Shown here in pieces: positions 52,775 through 63,957 of a stretch of DNA of 64,000 nt. Below the pieces are notes generated by a model, which saw only the letters and a program-made list of their open reading frames with translations, searched no databases and was not told the origin of the DNA. The DNA comes from Voacanga thouarsii (Eukaryota; Streptophyta; Magnoliopsida; Gentianales; Apocynaceae). The first letter of the stretch is position 1; each line of letters begins with the position of its first letter. The position numbers and the translations under genes are program-made. The stretch spans positions 372,001 to 436,000 of the forward strand of contig JANUWF010002017.1 in assembly GCA_026120185.1 (NCBI GenBank). Direction: 5' to 3'.

Positions 52775-53580
52775 CAAGCAGATATGGTCGATTGCAAGCC
52801 TATGAGCACACCACTTGAAGCCAAGACAAAAGGCCTTCACAATCAGACCCCCCTTGAAGATCTGACTTCATATCGTGCCATTGTTGGTGCTTTACAGTAC
52901 CTTACCTTGACTCAGCCTGACTTAGCCTATAGTGTCAACTTTGTCTCTCAATTTATGCATTCTCCCACTCACTCTCATCTTAAGATGGCTAAATGCATTC
53001 TGTGTTATGTCAAAGGAACCATTATCCTTGGTCTGAATCTTACTTCAAACACTACTCTTGATCTTTGTGCTTTTTCAGACTCAGATTGGGCTGGCTGTCC
53101 TATAACCCGTCATTCTACAACAGGTTATTACACTTTTCTTGGTCGAAATCCAATCTCCTGGTGTGCCAAGAAGCAACATACTGTTTCTCGCTCTAGCACT
53201 GAAGTGGAGTATCGAGTGATGGCACACATTGCAACTGAAGTTCATGGTTAACTTATGTTTTGAAAGATCTTCATGTTCCACAACCTCACACTCCAGTACT
53301 GTTTTGTGACAATATTAGTGCTTTATATATGACTGTCAATCCCAGTTTTCATGCAAGAAGCAAGCACATTGAGCTTGATTATCACTTTGTCCGTGAGAGG
53401 GTTGCACTTGGTTTTCTAATCACTCAATATATTCCTACTTCATCTCAGGTAGCTGACATCTTTACTAAACCTATGTCCAAAGCTACTCTTGCTCTCTATC
53501 GTCCTAAATTTCGCCTCCAACCTCGATTTTGTTTGTGGGGAGATATTAACAGCACTAGCTCATCCAATTGTCTGAAAAGA
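52775..53580 (+). pseudogene. Copia reverse transcriptase C-terminus and RNase H remnant
   Basis: Recognisable copia pieces are STPLEAK, YRAIVGALQYLTLTQPDLAY, KGTI, SDSDWAGC, STTGYYTFLGRNPISW and then, after a frame change near 53248, CDNISALYM and KHIELDYHF. The canonical ADIFTKP follows near 53450. The YxDD-containing part of the polymerase is absent. The frame is broken near 53248. Confidence 0.88.
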
Positions 53581-53912
53581 GCATTTTGAGATTACTTTGG
53601 AGTGATGAGGTTGCTAGGAGTTATAAGGTTGAAAGTAATCTTTTATCTTATCAAGGAAGAATATATTTGGGTGGTTAGATAAATTCAAGTTCAGCTCAAT
53701 CATTGGTCAAAGTAGTTAATCCAAGCTGATAATTTGGTTACAACAGAAGTCTATTAATTTGCAACAGCTTGTAACAGAGTGTCGTATCTTCTTTAAATAG
53801 ATCTTCTTATCTTGTTAGTTAGATTAGCTACAATATATATAGCATGTATTAGATCTTCTGTATTCAAGAAAAAAAGCTTGCTCATGTTAATAATAAAAAA
53901 TTCCAGTTATCA
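53544..53912 (+). repeat. Single LTR of the permuted copia insertion (approximate ends)
   Basis: It lies between the purine tract gtggggaga (ending 53543) and a primer-binding site tggtatcagag (53923-53933). The start reads tattaacag, likely a TG-to-TA change of a normal LTR start, and the end is near ttatca. A TATA-like ctttaaatag (about 53792) lies inside. There is no second copy in the window, so ends rest on neighbouring signals only. Confidence 0.6.
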
Positions 53913-53922
53913 AAAGTCTTTA

Positions 53923-53933
53923 TGGTATCAGAG
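53923..53933 (+). other. Primer-binding site (initiator tRNA-Met type)
   Basis: tggtatcagag, the standard plant copia primer-binding core, marks the 5' start of the internal region of this element. Confidence 0.8.
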
Positions 53934-53969
53934 ACAGAGTGAGCGGCGAAGACAACAACAAAATAATCA

Positions 53970-56230
53970 TTATGAGTTCCTTTTCACACAATGTCAGCAA
54001 CTTCATTACTCTAAAACTCAAACTAGACAATTACCCCTTATGGAGAGAATAAGTCTTAGCACTTGCCGAAAGCCAAGATCTAATCGGCCATCTCATTGGA
54101 GAAACAACTGATCATAGATTCAACAACACCAAATGAGACTACAATAACAAATAACAAGACAGCTGAATGGAGAAAATCAGATCAGCTGCTTCGTGGATGG
54201 TTGATTGGAACATTTTCAGAAGAAGCACTTGGTCTTATCATAAGCCAAGACACATCAAAAGCAGTCTGGGATGCCCTGAAAGAGGCATATGCTCATGACT
54301 CTCAAGAAAGGGAGTTCATTTTACGCCGGTAGCTCACATATCTGTGCAAAAATGACAGCAACACCATTGCTGAACACATTCAAAAATTCAAAAGCATCTG
54401 TGACAGTCTTGTAGCAATAGGAAGTCCCGTGTCTGACAAAGAGAAGGTATTTTCCTTACTCACCAGCCTAGGGTCAAAATATGAATCATTCACCACAACC
54501 ATGTTGAAGCTACCTCGACCATCCTATACCAAATTGGTCTATCTGCTGCAAGGGTATGAACAGAGACAAAATTGGTTCACCACTCAAACACCAACTCACC
54601 AACTGGCCTTTTATGGACAAAAACACAACTCAGGCTTCACCAAACGCAGGAGTCAAAATAGCTTCAACTCAAGTGGTCGAGGATTTCAAGCACACAATTA
54701 GAATTCCAGCAATCAAGGAACTCGGAACCATGGCGACACAAATTAAAACAGCAATCAGCAAAATCTCAGAGCTCACAAACCAGCTCCACCGAGATAACAA
54801 AGAATGACACCAGAAGAAAGAGAGATGTATCGAAATGACACTTGCCCAATCTGTGGAGTCATGGGACATATTGCAAAAATATGCTGGCATTTGGGTAAGT
54901 ATACGCCAATAGCAGATGAAATCCCTAAAGCATTGGCTGCACTCACTCTTGAAAACATTGTGTATGACACTGAATGGACCGCTGACACTGGAGCATCTCA
55001 GCACATGACAGATAACTCTAAAATGCTGAAAAATAAACGTCCATACTTTGAAAATGATTCAGTACTCATAGGAAATGGCAACCTGTTAGGAATTTAGTCT
55101 ATAAGTGATACTAGTATTACTAACGGTATTGAAACCTTGCCATTAAATGATGTTTTACATGTGCCTAAACTTAAAAGGAATTTTCTATCTGTTGGTCAAC
55201 TTACAGATAATTATCCTATTAACTGTGAATTTTCTAATGTGGGTTTTGTGTTAAGGAAAGGGAGACAGGTCACAAGGTGATAACAGGACAACGCAAGGGT
55301 AATTTATATGTTATTTCCAGTCTACATGAGTTACATTTTTCTAGTAGGTTCAAATCAGGCACTGCCGACTTGTGGCATCAACGCCTAGGACATCCTTAAG
55401 TGTCCACTCTTTGGTTATTACAATAAAAGGGTTTGATTGATGTTCAAGGATCAAATAAGACACAGTCTCTTTGTAATAGTTGTCAATTAGCTAAACTTAG
55501 CAGACTGCCTTTTTCATCTTCTGACAATATTAGTTCATCTATTTTCAATAAGATACATTGTGACTTATGGGGTCCATCACCTGTTTTATCACTTGGCAAA
55601 ATTCGCTATTATGCTTGTATTGTTGATGATTTCTCACGTTGTACTTGGCTTATTCCTCTAGGAGCAAAATCTGATTTTTTTTATGCTTACTTGGCTTTTG
55701 AAGAATATGTTGAAAGGTAATTTGATACAAAAATTAAAATATTTCACTCCAATGGAGGTGGTGAATTTATTAATTCCAGGCTCAGTTCTCATTTCCAAGC
55801 ACAGGGTATTGTTCATCAAATCTCTTGCCCATACACTCCTAAACAAATAGGTATGGTTGAGTGTCGTCGTCATATCATTCGAGAGTTAGGTATGGCTATG
55901 TTATTTCATTGTAACTGTCCTTTATACTTGTGGGTAGAAGCATTTACAACTGTTGTATTTTTAATTAATTGTTTATCGTCCACTACAGTTGATTCTGATA
56001 CACCTTACTTTTAGTTGCATGGAGCTCAACCCAAATATTCTTTCCTTCGAGTCTTTGGCTCAAAATGTTTTCCATACACATGGGATACTCGTAACAATAA
56101 ATTTGATCCAAAAACTATTCCATGTGTCTTCATTGGCTATAGTGATCAACATAAAGGTTATAAATGCTTACACCCATCTACATAGAAAATTATTGTCTCC
56201 AGGCATGTAGTATTTGATGAACGAGAATTT
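53970..56230 (+). pseudogene. Broken copia gag-protease-integrase
   Basis: Gag spans about 53970-54680, with the TLKLKLDNYPLW and AVWDALKEAY motifs and stops near 54048, 54135 and 54330. A CCHC knuckle (CPICGVMGHIAKIC) is at 54845-54886. The protease active site DTGAS is intact near 54985. Gag-pre-integrase (LWHQRLGH) is near 55370 and is followed by a stop. Integrase has VDDFSR intact, but the second catalytic position reads HSNGGGEF where Asp is normal, and an ECRRH in place of the usual ERKHR-type block. The frame is interrupted at 55719, 56012 and 56183. After 56230 only a divergent C-terminal stretch remains before the 33-bp repeat. Confidence 0.88.
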
Positions 56231-56613
56231 CCATTCAAGAAATGTGCTTCTGATATAATCACTTCTTCAAATACGAATTGGATAAGTATTTTTCACTCCT
56301 GGGCTGTTCTTCCTTTTGCTAATACTAACTCGTCCTTGCAGGAATCCATGACCACCGATCCTCCTCTTCCACTATATCATTGCAGCAATCTGCTATGTCT
56401 GAAGCTGTCACAAATGCAACACTATCCTTCGCAACGTCCACCTCTGACTCCACACATGAGCAACTCGAAATAGTATAAGATCCAGTTCTCATCAGCAGTG
56501 ATGTGACTAATACATCATCCTTTCATCCAGCAACCACCATTGCATCTCCAATTCTAGCAACCACCATTGGATCCTCTCATAGGCTTGCAAATCGACCATA
56601 TCTGTTGTTACTA

Positions 56614-56646
56614 CTATGAAGCTAAAACCCATCAGTGCTAGTCTGA
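56614..56646 (+). repeat. 33-bp direct repeat, right boundary of the permuted copia insertion
   Basis: Second copy of the repeat at 52742-52774, with two differences (c/t at the fourth and thirty-first bases). It directly follows the integrase C-terminal stretch. Confidence 0.85.
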
Positions 56647-57955
56647 GGAGATCTCAAAATGTTATAAATTGATACTTAAATTTTATATAATTGCAAAATA
56701 ATCACATCTTACTTTTTATTTTATTAATTTCTTTCATTGGATTAATTGGAATTTGTAAATTTCTTATAAACCTTCACTATTTATCATTATTCCAATTTTT
56801 TTTTTTAGAGAAACATTATTCCAACTTATAAATCAATAAATATTATTAATTCCTTTTTCTAATCCGTAATTGTGCATATTCCATTCCCAATAAGATCTTA
56901 ACTTTATTACTACCACTTTATTCTCATATTCTTATTGATTTTTGTTTCTTGAATTATTTTGTATATAGTTTTCTTGAAAAGAAGAAGCATAATTTTACAT
57001 TGAGTTCATTCATGAACCAACCACTATATATTTAAACTTCTTCTCATTTGGACTTACTTTCTCTTCTCACCTTCTATGTGTGTTCACGTGTGGGCCTATC
57101 TTTGTCTATACTTGAACGATTGATCGACCATCGAAGTTTTAATTGATCATCAACCGACAAGGTAACAATTCGGTTAACAAAAAATTTTCTCTCAGCCGGG
57201 CTGATGATCACTGCTTCATTCTCCATTACTTTATGAGAATAGAGTTTTTTTTTTTCATAAATTAAAAAAATTAAAATTATGGGCTCAATTCGTTTTGTAG
57301 TATTTACTTGTTTTTCAATCTGTTTTGGCAAGAGATGTTATATGCTGTAAAAAAAAAAAAAAAAATCCTAAATCATGTATAAGTTTTTCCTTTTCCCTCT
57401 CCTATTCTTCTGGGCGATATGGCCTGATGGTGGTTTGCACAAGTATTAATTTTGTTTTTAGTGGACATTGCGTGGCATTGATACTAATAGTTTTTATTAT
57501 TTAGTGTATGATTTCTTCTTGTTTACTTATTTATTTTTCAGGGCTGTAGAATATGCTTAATGTGTATGTGATTGAGTTACTTATCAGTTCAATGGTGTTA
57601 GTTAGGTTGTTCCGTCTTACCAGGTTCTAGCATGCAATCCTTAGAATTTAAAGTGTATTTGATGCTATTTCATAGGATATATGATGATGATCTTTTTTAT
57701 ATTTTAATACTCTATTCTTAGAAAATACAAGAAGAGCATGATTTTTTTTTTTATTTTGCTTAAATGTGTTGCCGGTCTTCATTGTAGTACTGAAAAATAT
57801 GTGTGTTTTGGTAGGAAAAAAAATAGAGTATGAAATTTATTATCGTAGAAAGACTATATTAGACTGTATAATGTTTATTATTTATTGTGAAAAAAATATT
57901 AACAATATATACTCTTGTATGTTTTATTTAGGCTTTAGAATTAAAACTTTTCTTC
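56647..57955. other. Intergenic DNA without a supported gene
   Basis: AT-rich with homopolymer runs (A run at 57347-57364). The last few hundred bases precede the transposon-related frame at 57956. No promoter was assigned with confidence. Confidence 0.5.
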
Positions 57956-59143
57956 ATGGCTCCCACTAAGAGAGGATCAGCATCAATTCCAAAGTCTCGT
58001 GATGTTATTGATATTGAAGATGGTGATGATGAAGAAACAAAAAGGTGGAAGAAAGAGCCGGCAATGAATGCAACAAGTTTTTTGTGCAAACTATTTGAGA
58101 ATCGTTACTATAAGAATTATATATATCGCTTGATTTGGCACGGTAAGTATCCAAAATTTGATGAACTCCCTATTAAGAAGTTCCTAGATTACCATGATAA
58201 ACAAGGTTGGACTCGACTTGTTGAACACAATGTCTTCTACCCTAGACTTGTTAAGTTGTTTTATGCTAACATGTGGTTTGGAAAAGACTCAAAATGTGTA
58301 AAATATGCTTATTCTCGGGTAAATGGTGTTTATATATCTCTAGATTCTCAAATTGTGAATACGATTTTTAACCAAGAAAATGAGGAGTTTTTCATCAAGG
58401 ATATTAGAAATTGGGAAGGATTGGATGTGACTTAAAGTATTGTCTATGATTTCTTGTTGAAAAGAAATGGGTAAAAAGCTTCGGTGAATGATATGTCATA
58501 TTGTAAGCAGGCTTTATTATGTACTATTGTTCAGTACATCTAGAGGAGGCAAGAAAATGATGGTTTTGATATTGATGTTCTTTATTTGTACATGGTGCTT
58601 CACAAACAAAAGTTGAACTTTGGAGAAATATATATGCACAATTTGGAGTTGACTTACAAGAGTAAAACACGGGCATTGTCATATGGTTCTTTTCTTACTA
58701 CTATATTTAATTTCTATGAAGTGAAGTTAGATGATGATGAAGAACAATAGGTTAGTAAAAAAATTTTAATCTTATCGTGTAATGAAGTTCAGAAGAAAGG
58801 GATATAAGAGGCAGATGCATAGCATTAAAGAAGACAGAGTGGAGAAGAGGTTGAAGACTGAAATAGAAGACCTAGATAAGTTGTCAAAGAAGTTAGATGG
58901 TATTAAACGAAGACAAAGGTCTCAAAAAAACAATTGTCAAAGAAGTTAGATGGTATTGAACAAAGACAGAGGTCTCAAGAAACACAGTTGAAATGCATGG
59001 TTTCAAGATTAGATGATATTTTAAATACATTGATAGAGAAGGAGAATTCACCTAAATCGCCAAGAAAGTCTCAATCCCAATATCAAACTTTTCAGTTTGC
59101 AAACGAAGTGGTTGGTTATTCTAGGGAGGATCATAGTTCTTAG
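57956..59143 (+). pseudogene. Broken 'putative plant transposon protein' gene
   Basis: From 57956 the frame encodes 159 residues with a block characteristic of the plant-specific 'putative plant transposon protein' domain (DYHDKQGWTRLVEHN, FYPRLVKLFYANM, SRVNGVYISLD). The TAA at 58433 is followed in the same frame by more of the protein, with further stops near 58471 and 58540, up to LNFGEIYMHNLEL and an acidic KLDDDEEQ stop near 58748. A second region (about 58840-59143) encodes a charged coiled-coil and a Ser/Pro/Lys tail; a 53-bp tandem duplication at 58881-58986 shifts its frame. The domain occurs in transposon-derived plant genes, but its biochemical role is unknown. A FAR1/MULE-type pseudogene faces it on the other strand, so both may belong to one decayed element. 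Confidence 0.7.
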
Positions 59144-60469
59144 GATTAATTATTAGATTATAAATTTATATTTTTAGCCAGTTATATTGTTTTCTAAATT
59201 CATTTGGATTTGATTATTAGATTATAATTTTATGTTTTAGCTAGTTTTTCTAAATTCATTTGGATAGAGATTAATTTTATTTTTTAATTTATATTTTTAT
59301 TGATTGTTTTTTCAATAGTTTTTTAATTGTTGACAATGACGTCTTTGATTAAAACAAATGGTTGAATTGACATAATATGTAAAAAAAAATGTTTAAAACA
59401 ATATTACGTATAAAATTATTTATGCCCATTATTATTCATCTAAATCACTAAAAACATTTCTAAAAGAAAAAATTGTTAAAAACTTGGGTCTCTCTATGTG
59501 CAAAACTTATTGTTAAATCAAGAGAAAGAATACACTGAAGATCACATAGTAAATTTTACTAACAAAGTTTAAAAAACTATAGTCTATTGTCGATAAGCAA
59601 AAATAGTTCAGTTATAGTTGTCACCATATGACAAGTAAAAATAGTTCAATTATAGTTGTTTTCATAGTCAACAGAATTATAACAAAATATAAAAGGTAGT
59701 CGATAGAACTATTAACTTATAAAACATTATTAACCAACGGAACAATAATCTATTGTCGACAAATCCACTATTTATTGACAAGATACCAGTTAGTAAAACC
59801 ACTTGACAGTCAACATAACTACCAACTTTGCAAACTTACTGCATCAAAATAAACTTAAGTAAACTTAACTAATTAAAATATAAAAAGTTCCTAAGACAAT
59901 TCCATCTATTGACAAGATACTAGTTATTAAAACCATTTGATAGTTGACATAACTACCAAATTTGCAAACTTGCTGCATCAAAATAAACTTAAGTAAACTT
60001 AACTAATCAAAATATAAAAAGTTCCTAAGACAATTCCATTTGACAGTCTACAGAACTATCAACTTTACATACTTACTACATCAAATAAACTAAAGTAAAT
60101 TTAACTAATCAAAATATAAAAAGTTCCTTAGATAATTCATGATATTAAAGGTTGCTATTATCCTCTTCATATTCCACATTTAAATTAAAATTTCTCAAAA
60201 TAGAATTCCTTACCCCATTTGATGGCTCTGTTGCTATATTGTTCAAATCCTGACATAAGAAAGAAAATTATTTTAAATTATTTTAATCAAGATATGAAAA
60301 TATTAAAACAATAAAAGTAATATAGCTATCTTGGGATGATGGATTGGTTTAAGACCTTACTTTCAAAATGTCAGCAAGATTTTTTAGAGACCGTACTTTC
60401 AAAATGTAAAAAAGAGAGATTGTTTAGAGACACTATTCTCAAAATGTAAAATGAAGAACAAGTACCTGA
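59144..60469. other. Intergenic DNA with tandem repeats
   Basis: Between the two convergent transposon pseudogenes. About 59773-60135 holds nearly three copies of a unit containing ctattgacaagatac, tttgcaaactt and aaaaagttcctaagacaatt; the anchor aaaaagttcc recurs at 59882, 60016 and 60118 (spacings 134 and 102, the last copy being shortened). Nearby 59600-59660 repeats aaaatagttca-ttatagttgt. No gene is seen. Confidence 0.65.
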
Positions 60470-62760
60470 ACTTGAACTTAAGTGTTAATATCTTGATCCC
60501 TACTATTAGTTTCACCATTTCCACAGCCACCACCATGTGCATCACGACTATGACTACTGCTATGTCCACCACGACCACCATCGCTGCTAGAATTTTGACC
60601 TCTTCTTCGCTCAAAATTAGTCCTCAGACGAGAACCTCATGATTGTCCTCTAGCAGATGCAACAAGGGGATTTCAAATAACAAGTCCTTGAGCACTAGGT
60701 ATATTGCCATCATTATTAACAGTTACATCATCAATTGGATTGTCGACTGGATCATTTTCTGAATCACTAGTTTGCTTAGCAAACTCTAATTTCAAAGTTT
60801 CAAGACTCTATTTTATATGGTTCATTCTTGAATTGCAGGAAATTGCCATGTCAACTGTTTCATTAAAAAGCTTCTCAATCTTCTTAAACTTTACAAATTA
60901 TTCTATAATGTGAGGGTATCCTCTATCAAAGAAAATCTTGTTGTGTCAACGGTAGACATCTTTTCTCCATCTCCTTATCAAATATCTACTATGAACTTGC
61001 CTTATATCTTTTGTTGTAACCACCTTCAATATATGAGCACATAATATTCCTTTAGATTCGAACATTCTACAATTGCATTTGAGCACTCAGCCTTCTTATT
61101 TGTAAAGAATAGTGTAAACAAATTCCTTGACATACCAATTGTTTACCAAGCTTCTTTCTAAAATTTTATACTTCTCAAATCCTTCTTCTTCAAGAACATC
61201 TCCGTTTGCATCATCATCTTCTTCATTTTCAGCAGTTTCATGCACCTAACAATACCATAGTCTTTTAATCTCAGCCTGAAACTTTTGCAAGATTGAATTC
61301 GTATATCTTTTTGAAACTGTATTTCCCAATTAAATTCTAAAATACACTTAATTAGTATATGTTTTGATTTAAAATCAGTAGAAAATTATTTCGCTACCTT
61401 ATCTCGTATGGCTATCTCATATTGCTCAACAAATTGTATAAGACTACTTGTGGAGTTGACATATCCATTAAAGAAAGCATGCATACTTTCACTTCTTTGA
61501 GTCGACAGCATTCCGGCCCAAAAATGTTGATTAATGTAAACAGGAACCCAAGATACTCTTTGATTAAACAATTTTTTCAACCAATCATTCTCTTCCAATC
61601 CATACTTAGAAACAAATTGATTCCAATTTCTTTCAAACATACTAATCGACAGGCTCTCATATATTACTGCTTTAAACTCTGTCTTTGCTTTATCATATTC
61701 TTGGACACCCTTAAATTTCTCAGGAACCTTACATAAAATATGCCATATGCAGTACCTATGAATCGTGTTTAGCATCAAATCTTCAATTGCATTTCTCATA
61801 CTTTCATATTGATCAGTCATGATTGTAGTCGGAACACGACCTCCCATTTCTTCCAACCACGTAGAGAAAACCCACCTATAAGTGTCTGTATCCTCATGAG
61901 AAATAAGCGCACCACCTAAAAGGATTGATTGTCCATGATGATTTACTCCAACAATACTTGCAAATGGCAGTTTATATATATATTAACAAGATATGTTGAA
62001 TCCACACTTACAACAGCATAGAATTCTTCATATGTAGCTCGACTGCGAGGATGCACGTAAAATACATAATCAAGCCTTTCTTCTTCATTAGTACGAATCA
62101 TGTGAAAAAAGTCATTGTTCTTTTGTTGTATTCTAAGGAACATCATGTGTAAGTAATTAGCATCGCCATCTCCAAGCCTTGCCCGTCTTGTTCTGTCAAT
62201 GAAATTTCGACAATCTTTTGACAAACAAGACAAATGCTTAGGTCCTCCAACTTGAACTTCTAATAGTCTCATACTTTTGCTTGATCTTATTCTAGCAATA
62301 TCATTTGTTTCAAGATTTATTTTCATAGTTGAAGTTAGATATCTATGTGTTGGCATAAATCTTGTCATGGAATGATCCAATTCATGGTTATGTTGACTTT
62401 GTAATTTAGACACTTGCCACGAGCCATTTTCTCTTAAAATTGCACTTAAACGTGAAGGACAACTGATTCTTTTTGTCCAAGTGTTTGCATAAGATTTTCT
62501 TCCATTATCACAACTACTAGTTTGATATGTTTGCATGCCATTATGGTCCTTTGAAGCTGACTTTTTAGCCACACTAAAACCCTTTCTTTTAGCATTTGAA
62601 AGATAATTTCCAAACAAATTGTTGATAGAGTAAAATATTGACCAACTTTTGGAGCATCATCGTCATCATCTTCTTCTTCATTTTGCTGTAGTCCATTATT
62701 TTCATTGCTAAATCCTTCATCATTCTCTACCTCCTCTTCCAGATTATGCTCTATTTCTTC
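60470..62760 (-). pseudogene. Broken FAR1-related / MULE-type transposase gene
   Basis: Read on the minus strand: an acidic N-terminus (about 62640-62760); a FAR1-type DNA-binding domain (about 62380-62640; SVAKKSASKD, NTWTKRISCPSRL, HNHEL); and a MULE transposase domain (about 61490-62060), with VDSTYLV, VGVNHHGQS, LLGGALISHEDTDTYRW, IMTDQYESM and HRYCIWHI. The AGMLSTQRSESMHAFF block and a SWIM-like region (SKGILCAHILK, about 61010-61080) follow, then a Gly/Ser/His-rich tail. The family includes FAR1/FHY3 transcription factors and their Mutator ancestors. Damage: one-base shift near 62620; a TA-repeat expansion near 61971-61984 that shifts frame inside the catalytic domain; shifts near 61386 and in the SWIM region; and stops in the tail. 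The two visible catalytic Asp positions are retained. I regard it as a decayed transposase relative, not a working regulator. Confidence 0.82.
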
Positions 62761-62770
62761 TTATATTATA

Positions 62771-63050
62771 CTCTCTCCGTCTCATAATATAAGTCATTTG
62801 ACTTAATTTCACACATATTAAGATTTCTAAAAATAAGGTAACTTTATATTTTTTCTTCCTAAAACACCCCTATTTAAATGTCTTGGAAACAAGAGAAGAG
62901 GGGAGAGAGAAAGAAAAGAGAAGAGAACAATAAATAAGGATAAAAAAAAATATAAAAATAGCTTTAAAACTTTCTTGAAAAATTTCCAACGACTTATAAT
63001 TTGAGATAATAAAGTAATCTCTAATGACTTATGTTATGGGACGGAAGGAG
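62771..63050. mobile_element. Stowaway-like MITE, 280 bp
   Basis: Inverted ends ctctctccgtctcataatat (left) and ...gttatgggacggaaggag (right) are flanked by TA on both sides (62769-62770 and 63051-63052). The ends continue as inverted copies through ataagtcattt/aatgacttat. The ctc(c/t)ctccgtc start is shared with the Mariner-like element at 46765, as expected for a MITE moved by Mariner-type transposase. It is non-coding. It sits just upstream of the FAR1-like pseudogene. Confidence 0.85.
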
Positions 63051-63052
63051 TA

Positions 63053-63957
63053 TGTTCCAGTTGACTATAACTTTCCATATTAGTTGATAATATAAGATGA
63101 AAGTGTCAAATATGATTATGCTATATTAATAGAATAAGGAAGAAATGTTAACTATATGACAAAATGGGAATGGAGGATAATAAACAAGATGATGTATATA
63201 GTAGTTGGAGTTTTCATCTGATAGAATGATGTAGAACTAAGGATTTTAGAGGAACTAGATGTCTTGGAAATATTATACGTAAAAGCCAAAAGGAGGGAAT
63301 GTGAGAAGAGGGAAAATGCAATGGAGGGAAACAATTTTGGAGGGAAATATGTGAATTTCCCTCCAATACAATAAAGGGTATATTAGGTTTTTAATAACCT
63401 TCAACTAATGTGGCTCAATTTGATCCCTTAGCACCACCCTTTAAAATAATATTAATTTAAATAATTTTCGTTTCCCAATAGCTATCATATACTCACAACA
63501 CATTTTATTTTTTCTCCCATTAATGATGTGATCTCACATTCACCCCACATTTAATAATATTTTATTAAACTTTAACAAATTTATCTCAATTCAATTCTTA
63601 TCTAAGTAAAACCCTAATCTTCTTTTTTCGTGTAGTGTATTAGGGATTATAATGACGGGCCTTAACATTAAAGATCATAAAGATAAAAAAGTATTAAAAA
63701 AGAAACTTTATTGAACAAATTGGCTAATCTTTTAAGCTCTATTTAGATAACACTCTACCTAATTCAAAACTAAACTTTAAGTTAAAATAATATTAATTTA
63801 AATAATTTTTGTTTCCAATAATTATCGTATACCCATAATACATCGTATTCTCCTTTTTTAACGTTACTTAAATCCTACATAATATTTAATAATTTTTTAT
63901 TATATCTGATCAAACTCATTTTAAATAAATTTCTATCTACTTACAAATATGTATGTA

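Larger units (their letters stand above)
52775..56613 (+). mobile_element. Circularly permuted copia insertion with one LTR, 3.8 kb
   Basis: The order is: C-terminal part of reverse transcriptase, RNase H, purine tract, one LTR, primer-binding site, gag, protease, integrase. That is what results from opening a one-LTR circle of a copia element within pol. The central RT core (several hundred bases) is missing. A 33-bp direct repeat bounds the block on both sides (52742-52774, 56614-56646) instead of the 5-bp duplication made by integrase. The alternative is two tandem copies sharing an LTR with both outer ends deleted. Numerous stops make it inactive. Confidence 0.75.
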
